From assembly GCA_018901315.1 (NCBI GenBank), contig JAHIFA010000126.1:1-10186 (forward strand): a stretch of 10,186 nt of DNA, given 5' to 3'. A program made the translations under genes and the position numbers. Source of the stretch: Nanobdellota archaeon (GTDB taxonomy: Archaea > Nanobdellota > Nanobdellia > Woesearchaeales > CG1-02-33-12). Each line of letters begins with the position of its first letter. Within the stretch, counting starts at the first letter, position 1. The notes beneath the pieces are model-generated. The model searched no databases. It had not been told where the DNA came from and saw nothing but the letters and a program-made list of their open reading frames with translations. Shown here one piece after another: positions 6,064 to 10,186 of the stretch.

Positions 6064-8352
6064 TTACTTAACTGGTTTTTTCTTTATCTGTTGTTTAAGC
6101 CATTCTTCCCATCCGGAAAGGATTTTCTTGCTGTCCAGAAACCCAATCTCTTCATCTACTTTATCAGAGATTCTATGAAAAATGTCATTTGCATTTATTA
6201 CAAAATCTGCTTCCAATAGCTCTGGTTTTTTTAGTTTTAATGAATAATCAAGCAGCATCTTTTTAATATTTGCCCTTAGCATTATATTGCCCCATACAGC
6301 ATCCCAGTCAGATGCCCATTCCTTGACATTTCCGGCAATTGCCTTAAGGACATCTGAATCACCATTTATAACATCCTTGCTTGGCTCAAGCATATCTTTT
6401 TTTGGATCATATTTCATAAGGTCAGAGAAGCCGCCTTCAAGCAGGGGATCATTCTCCCAATGCTTTCTTACCTCTGTAATTTGTGTGACACGCCTCCACC
6501 TATGCAGGCCGTCAGCGCTCTTTATTGGGTTTGCAATTATTATAATATCTGTTGCTTTAAAAGAGGTTCTTGGAACTTCAAGATCATTGACAACCCTATC
6601 ATAAACACCATAAGGTGAGTCGCCATGAATTGTTCCTGCAACAACATTTGCAAGAGCACCAACACGCATTGCTTCATATAAAGCAGATGCTTCTACACTT
6701 CTAACTTCTCCAACTATAAGGCATGAATCACCCATCCTCAATGTTGTTCTTATTCCTTCATCAGCTGAAACTTCTGTTGTTCCTTTAGTCATGGCAGATG
6801 CTACCTTCATTGATTGAATATTATAACCAAGTTTTCTTAGTGAACTTACTGGAAGCTCTAATGTATCTTCTATTGTTATTATTCGGTATTTTCTCATTAT
6901 CTCTGTCATTACAGCTCCGAGAAGGCTTGTTTTTCCAGCAGACCTTGTTCCTGCAACAAGCATTGTTCTTGATCCGTCAACAATAAAGCTTATCAATCCA
7001 GCTGCAAGAGGCGATATCATACGGTTCTTCATAAATAATGGAAGTGTCCATGGCTTGTCCCTATGACGCCTGAATGCATATGCCAAACCAGAAGGATTTA
7101 ATGGGGCAGATATAACAGCAACTCTTGCCCTTGCTCCAGGTATTATAAGCTCTGTGTCAAGTATTGGGTTTGCCTCATCCAGCGGCCTTCCGGACAGCAT
7201 TCTTAATTTTGATGCCCATGACTCTGACTCTGTCCTTGTCGGGATAATATTTGTCATGCACTCACCAAAATCCTGATGAACAATAAACATAGGGGTTTGG
7301 CCCATTGGGCTGTTTATGGTTACATCCTGAACCTTTTCGTCTTTAAGCAAAACCTCTATTAATCCAAAACCTACAGTATACCTTACCAGGATGTTTGTTA
7401 GCTCATCCAGTTCACTTGATTTCATCTTTACATTGTTATGCTCTGCAAGGTCTTCAATTAAATCATGGCCAATGTTGTAAAACACCTGCCTCATGCGCTC
7501 TGGATTAACAAACTCTGACTCCTTTGGCTTATACTCTGAGATGATTTTCCTTGCCTGGTCAAGCAAGTCATATTTTTCTTCAGATATCTTGAATTCCGGC
7601 GGCAGGATATGGTAAAGATAAAGTATGTTGTCTGGAACATTGAAGATTGTCACCTCATTCTCTCCAAGCATGTAGCTTGCAAGCTCCTCGCCATCTAGGG
7701 GGTATGCTGCCATTAGCTTTGTAAACATAAAATCAGGCTTTATTGATGGAGTGAATATCTGCCTATAACATTCCCTGTCCCCTAACCTAAATCCTGCAAT
7801 ATGCGGCCTGGCAAGGGATATCAATCTTGTTTTGTCCAGGAGATCAAAAATATATTTAAGCAGGGAGCTAAACTTTTCTCCGCAGCGGATGCACTCCTCG
7901 CTTGCTGCTTTATCAAGGTTTATTTTTTCCCTTCTTAAAAGCCTCTTTATCTCAACATACGCTCCTAATGGATCGCTTTTAAGCATATTGAATATTATAT
8001 TTTGTATCTGCGTATATCTTGTATTAGAGCATTTTACACAGCCGGCATCTGAGCCAAGATTATGATAATCAAAAAGCTTCTTTTGCTTGGCAAGTTTTTT
8101 GTAAATCTTGGCTATTTCTACAAGGATTTGTGTCTGGTCAAAATCATATTCATAGTCTCTTTTTTGAGAAAATATTATCTTTGTAACAGGCCCTGTCTCA
8201 ACCAGCTTGGTTATTGTACTTGACATGCATTGGGGGTTATCCTCTAAAGAAGGTGAAAAAGAGCAGCCCTCACAGCGTATCTTAAGTGTTATCTCATCAC
8301 CTTCTCTTATTATTTCATAAGAACAAACTTTTTTTTTATTGAACAAAGGCAT
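6064..8352 (-). CDS. Type II/IV secretion system ATPase (FlaI/GspE/VirB11 superfamily), with Cys-rich N-terminal part
   Basis: This 762-aa motor ATPase hydrolyses ATP to drive filament assembly at the membrane platform. The C-terminal RecA-like core has Walker A GTRSAGKT (residues 468-475), Asp box TIEDTLEL (493-500), Walker B ending in IVGE (Glu549) followed by VRS, and His box GTIHGD (573-578). Arginines around 535-551 may supply arginine fingers. The middle domain (about 300-440) resembles the N-terminal sensing domain of FlaI-type enzymes. The first ~180 residues hold seven cysteines in a spaced pattern, C27-x2-C30, C42, C105-x2-C108 and C154-x2-C157, which suggests one or two metal sites (zinc or Fe-S). 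It starts 1 bp after the RHH gene stop and ends 15 bp before the membrane-protein gene. A GAGGGG run about 14 nt before the ATG is an unusually distant ribosome site, so translation may be coupled to the RHH gene. The ATPase family is certain; the precise system is not. Confidence 0.95.
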   Translation of the reverse strand: MPLFNKKKVCSYEIIREGDEITLKIRCEGCSFSPSLEDNPQCMSSTITKLVETGPVTKIIFSQKRDYEYDFDQTQILVEIAKIYKKLAKQKKLFDYHNLGSDAGCVKCSNTRYTQIQNIIFNMLKSDPLGAYVEIKRLLRREKINLDKAASEECIRCGEKFSSLLKYIFDLLDKTRLISLARPHIAGFRLGDRECYRQIFTPSIKPDFMFTKLMAAYPLDGEELASYMLGENEVTIFNVPDNILYLYHILPPEFKISEEKYDLLDQARKIISEYKPKESEFVNPERMRQVFYNIGHDLIEDLAEHNNVKMKSSELDELTNILVRYTVGFGLIEVLLKDEKVQDVTINSPMGQTPMFIVHQDFGECMTNIIPTRTESESWASKLRMLSGRPLDEANPILDTELIIPGARARVAVISAPLNPSGLAYAFRRHRDKPWTLPLFMKNRMISPLAAGLISFIVDGSRTMLVAGTRSAGKTSLLGAVMTEIMRKYRIITIEDTLELPVSSLRKLGYNIQSMKVASAMTKGTTEVSADEGIRTTLRMGDSCLIVGEVRSVEASALYEAMRVGALANVVAGTIHGDSPYGVYDRVVNDLEVPRTSFKATDIIIIANPIKSADGLHRWRRVTQITEVRKHWENDPLLEGGFSDLMKYDPKKDMLEPSKDVINGDSDVLKAIAGNVKEWASDWDAVWGNIMLRANIKKMLLDYSLKLKKPELLEADFVINANDIFHRISDKVDEEIGFLDSKKILSGWEEWLKQQIKKKPVK

Positions 8353-8353
8353 T

Positions 8354-8503
8354 TTATCTGTTTTTTCCCCCCTCTTTTCTTAGAATCTGCAGAGCTATCT
8401 CAATAAGGTGCGATTTGTTCCTGTATTTAACATTATCCTTAAGCTGGGAATTAACCCAGTCTGCAAGCTTTTTATCTATTGTTGCACTAATGGGCTGCTT
8501 CAT
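8354..8503 (-). CDS. 49-aa ribbon-helix-helix (CopG/Arc-type) DNA-binding protein
   Basis: A short frame on the minus strand begins with ATG at 8503 and ends at TAA (8354-8356), one base before the ATPase ATG. The peptide begins MKQPISATIDKKLADWVN and ends in RKEGGKNR. It matches the ribbon-helix-helix fold: a beta strand (ISATID, residues 5-10), helix 1 (about 11-23), a turn with YRNKS (27-31), and helix 2 (about 32-43, HLIEIALQIL). Such proteins are dimers that insert the paired beta strands into the DNA major groove, usually at operators of their own genes, and include antitoxins and simple repressors. No toxin partner is next to it; the neighbours are the pilus-type ATPase and membrane protein. 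A perfect 14-bp palindrome lies 3 bp ahead of the ATG. It is probably autoregulatory and controls the motor operon; that role is inferred. No Shine-Dalgarno is evident, so it may be leaderless. Confidence 0.85.
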   Translation of the reverse strand: MKQPISATIDKKLADWVNSQLKDNVKYRNKSHLIEIALQILRKEGGKNR

Positions 8504-8673
8504 GTTTAAAATATATTTTATATTTTTTTAATATATTATATATTTTATAATATAACTCCTATTTAAATGTTATGATTATTTTTGTACTACTTTAATATAC
8601 TAACATAAGATTTATTATTAAGCTTGGTTTATTTATGTTATAACTGATAAAATCTTAGGAAAAGGTTTAAAGA
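8504..8673. promoter_or_regulatory. Divergent AT-rich promoter region of the RHH/ATPase operon and the coiled-coil genes
   Basis: The 170-bp gap is extremely A+T-rich, so individual TATA boxes cannot be fixed. On the minus strand an A/T run centred near 8529 would give a leaderless RHH transcript. On the plus strand a TTATGTTATA-like element near 8633-8642 could initiate close to 8664, ahead of the ATG at 8674, leaving a short leader with an AGG-containing weak ribosome site. Palindromic repeats nearby are listed separately. Confidence 0.45.
8507..8520. promoter_or_regulatory. 14-bp perfect palindrome ahead of the RHH gene (candidate operator)
   Basis: TAAAATATATTTTA is a perfect palindrome ending 3 bp from the RHH ATG, between that ATG and the likely TATA region. 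A second imperfect one, TATATT-TTAT-AATATA at 8539-8554, lies 18 bp further on. RHH proteins often bind such repeats cooperatively at their own promoters. The base composition makes chance palindromes likely, so this is a candidate only. Confidence 0.35.
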
Positions 8674-9057
8674 ATGCAACAATCACCTGAAACACCTGAC
8701 CAATCAACACTAGCTATGTCAAATATTGTTAACAGCCTTAACAGAAGGCTTAGAGTTCTTGAGGAAAGGCATAGCCAGATACAGAGAAAAACAGGGGTCA
8801 TTGAAGACAATATGCTCAATAATAACAAAAAGCTTTCTGATGATGTAAAAAACATAAGTTTAGAGATAAAAGAGCTAAAAAGGGACATTGGTGAGATTAA
8901 AGACAGCATTAAAATGCTTGTTAAAGAGATGCAGTCAAGGGCAAAGAAAGAGGATGTTGATGTAATACAAAAATATCTCGACTTATGGAACCCAACAAAT
9001 TTTGTAACAAACCGCGAGTTGGACAAGGCAGTTACAAGAATAATCAGTGAGAAATAG
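8674..9057 (+). CDS. 127-aa coiled-coil protein, possible FlaC/D/E-like accessory
   Basis: This is a soluble, charged protein with no membrane segment. Residues 1-15 are a Pro/Gln/Ser-rich tail. Residues ~19-90 are almost continuous helix with heptads of Leu, Ile and Val (RRLRVLEERHSQIQRK, then LEIKELKRDIGEIKDSIKML), a predicted coiled coil that would oligomerise. Residues ~92-127 form a small C-terminal cap with the distinctive YLDLWNPTNFVT followed by a helix. The order of coiled coil then a short Trp-containing cap recalls FlaC/D/E proteins of archaeal archaella, and the gene sits divergently beside the pilus-type ATPase operon, so an accessory role in that machine is plausible but unproved. 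A similar coiled-coil gene follows after 46 bp in the same direction. The start at 8674 has a weak AGG-type ribosome site and no better upstream alternative. Confidence 0.75.
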   Translation: MQQSPETPDQSTLAMSNIVNSLNRRLRVLEERHSQIQRKTGVIEDNMLNNNKKLSDDVKNISLEIKELKRDIGEIKDSIKMLVKEMQSRAKKEDVDVIQKYLDLWNPTNFVTNRELDKAVTRIISEK

Positions 9058-9062
9058 AAAGC

Positions 9063-9099
9063 TTTAAAAAGTTTTTATGAAATAATATAAGCAAGGTGA
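9063..9099 (+). promoter_or_regulatory. Promoter and ribosome site of the 9104 gene
   Basis: TTTAAAAA at 9063-9070 is the same TATA sequence as in the cold-shock promoter, and TTTTTATGA at 9072-9080 is an alternative that would give a leaderless start. AAGGTGA at 9093-9099, 4 nt before the ATG, matches the archaeal Shine-Dalgarno well, which favours translation from a leadered or upstream operon transcript. Confidence 0.45.
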
Positions 9100-9103
9100 A
9101 ATA

Positions 9104-9778
9104 ATGGCCTTATTTGGCTCAAAAAAGATTGAAGAAGTAAGTAATGAACAAGCTGGAAATATTAAATCTCCTGTTGACTTAGTTTTAAACATGAGGGAGC
9201 AGGGCCTTTCTAATAACCAGATAATTATAAGTTTGCAAAGAGAAGGGTATCAAACAACTGAAATATTTGATGCAATGAACCAAGCAGACCTTCAAATGGC
9301 AAATGGGTCCCCTACAGATGATAGTGGAGCAGCAATGCAAAATCAGATTTATCCTGAAGAGCTCATGGATGAGCCACAGCAGGTTGAGCGGCAGCCATCT
9401 TATTCTTATCAGGAGCCAAGTTACAATAATAAAGATGTAACCAAGATAGAAGAGCTTGTAGAGGCAGTTGTTGAAGAGAAATGGGTTGACCTTGTAAAGG
9501 ATGTCAATAAGATTATTGAATGGAAATCAAAAGTAGAGTCAGATACAGCATCAATAAATCAGGAGATTGAGGATTTGAAAGAAAGCTTTAATGAGCTGCA
9601 AAAAAATATAATTGGCAAAATAGATGAGTATGATAAAAATATTACTAAAGTCAGCACTAACATAAAGGCAATGGAAAATGTGTTCCAGAAAGCAATACCC
9701 ACATTCACAGAAAATATTAATGAGCTGGCAAGAACAGTGGAAAGCCTGAAGAATATTTCTAGGAAAAGAAAAAAATAG
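9104..9778 (+). CDS. 224-aa coiled-coil protein with small N-terminal helical domain, possible pilus accessory
   Basis: Function is not recognised. Residues ~22-63 form a compact helical module (VDLVLNMREQGLSNNQIIIS, then GYQTTEIFDAMNQAD), a pattern of two short helices that looks like a protein-binding domain. Residues ~64-112 are Gln, Pro, Ser and Tyr-rich and probably disordered (including repeated SYxxPSY-like residues at 99-107). Residues ~113-217 are long helices with coiled-coil heptads, ending in a basic tail, RKRKK. No signal peptide or membrane segment is seen, so it is cytoplasmic. It lies 46 bp after the other coiled-coil gene and 12 bp from a convergent membrane protein. This tail-to-head layout of anchor domain, flexible linker and coiled coil would suit a scaffold linking the ATPase platform to other parts; that is inference. 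The strong ribosome site supports this start. Confidence 0.8.
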   Translation: MALFGSKKIEEVSNEQAGNIKSPVDLVLNMREQGLSNNQIIISLQREGYQTTEIFDAMNQADLQMANGSPTDDSGAAMQNQIYPEELMDEPQQVERQPSYSYQEPSYNNKDVTKIEELVEAVVEEKWVDLVKDVNKIIEWKSKVESDTASINQEIEDLKESFNELQKNIIGKIDEYDKNITKVSTNIKAMENVFQKAIPTFTENINELARTVESLKNISRKRKK

Positions 9779-9790
9779 GCATCTTTCTTA

Positions 9791-10186
9791 TCACACTTTT
9801 GGTATAACTGGAGACATAGATAGGTAATACATTGCATAAGCGCCTATAATCAGTATTAAGGCAAGACCTAAAACCTTTGGATGTGTTAATGTTGCAGTTA
9901 ATGCAGATTCTCCTTTAGTGCCAACAGATGATGCATTTGCAGCTGTTGTTTCATTAATATCTTGTGTTGTTTGTCCTGCAAAGAATACCTTACCTAACGA
10001 AGATAGAATGATTATTAAAATTATTATAAGTATAAAACTCCTTGTTCCTGATTGAGTGCCCATAATGCTTAACACATCTTTTTCTGATGCCCCCATAAAC
10101 CTATAAATTAAGATTGCAAAGAAGATAAAGAATATAAAGATAAAAAATGTAGGAGTTACAAATTTTATTAGGTCCCTTGTTGAATC
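9791..10186 (-). CDS. Partial CDS: small membrane protein with three membrane segments (5' end off the right edge)
   Basis: The C-terminal 131 residues are visible. The first ATG inside the window is at 10096, but the same frame is open for 30 more codons to the edge, and those codons encode a clear membrane segment, so the real start lies outside. Hydrophobic segments are at residues 9-30, 50-70 and 105-122 of the visible part. Between the first two is a cytosolic-looking loop rich in Ser, Glu, Lys and Asp (GASEKDVLSIMGTQSGTR). A Thr/Asn/Ala-rich loop (about 72-102) separates the last two. The tail SPVIPKV is short. No family is recognised. Its stop lies 12 bp from that of the convergent coiled-coil gene. 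It may belong with the pilus-type genes nearby, or to another operon beyond the window. Confidence 0.8.
   Translation of the reverse strand, partial: DSTRDLIKFVTPTFFIFIFFIFFAILIYRFMGASEKDVLSIMGTQSGTRSFILIIILIIILSSLGKVFFAGQTTQDINETTAANASSVGTKGESALTATLTHPKVLGLALILIIGAYAMYYLSMSPVIPKV

Noticed and set aside
6287..8065. Plus-strand frames opposite the ATPase gene
   Set aside because: Antisense to conserved Walker and His-box motifs; no promoters or ribosome sites.
8354..8503. RHH protein as antitoxin of a toxin-antitoxin pair
   Set aside because: No small toxin-like gene (RelE/ParE/PIN type) is next to it; the downstream partner is a large secretion ATPase.
8667..9837. Minus-strand frames opposite the two coiled-coil genes
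   Set aside because: Ser/Phe/Leu-rich antisense products of coiled-coil coding sequence; one would also overlap the convergent membrane gene.

Overview
The window looks like DNA from a small-genome, AT-rich archaeon, most likely a DPANN lineage of the Woesearchaeota/Pacearchaeota type. Four things point there: archaeal TATA boxes about 26 bp ahead of genes, some of which appear leaderless; a tRNA gene without an encoded CCA; an archaeal-style secretion/pilus ATPase with a two-domain FlaJ/TadC-like membrane partner; and small coiled-coil and zinc-ribbon proteins of the kind common in DPANN genomes. The exact phylum is an inference.

Left part (1-1353, minus strand). The first 35 codons of a probable AbrB-like swapped-hairpin protein run off the left edge. 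Upstream of it is a complete (alpha/alpha)6-barrel glycoside hydrolase of the glucosidase/trehalase/MGH1-like type.

Middle plus-strand part (1400-3800). A cold-shock-domain protein has an acidic tail and a perfect 16-bp palindrome over its predicted transcription start. A tRNA-Gly(UCC) gene follows. Then comes a two-gene unit, made of a double zinc-ribbon protein and an unrecognised 256-aa protein, and then a separately promoted coiled-coil protein.

Core (3883-8503, minus strand). This is a tight three-gene operon. Its first gene is a 49-aa ribbon-helix-helix (RHH) regulator, too short for many gene callers. One base later comes a 762-aa type II/IV secretion ATPase with seven cysteines in its N-terminal part, and 15 bp after that a 721-aa polytopic T2SSF-domain membrane protein. 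ATPase and membrane protein together form the motor and platform of a type IV pilus, archaellum-like or secretion machine. The RHH protein is placed to regulate it, and a perfect 14-bp palindrome lies just ahead of its own ATG.

Right part (8504-10186). A 170-bp divergent, extremely AT-rich region separates the motor operon from two plus-strand coiled-coil genes, which may be cytoplasmic accessory proteins of the same machine (FlaC/D/E-like only by analogy). A convergent minus-strand gene for a small membrane protein with three membrane segments is cut by the right edge: its frame stays open to base 10186, upstream of the first visible ATG. No pilin, prepilin peptidase or FlaH-like ATPase is in the window. 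No mobile elements or CRISPR arrays were seen.
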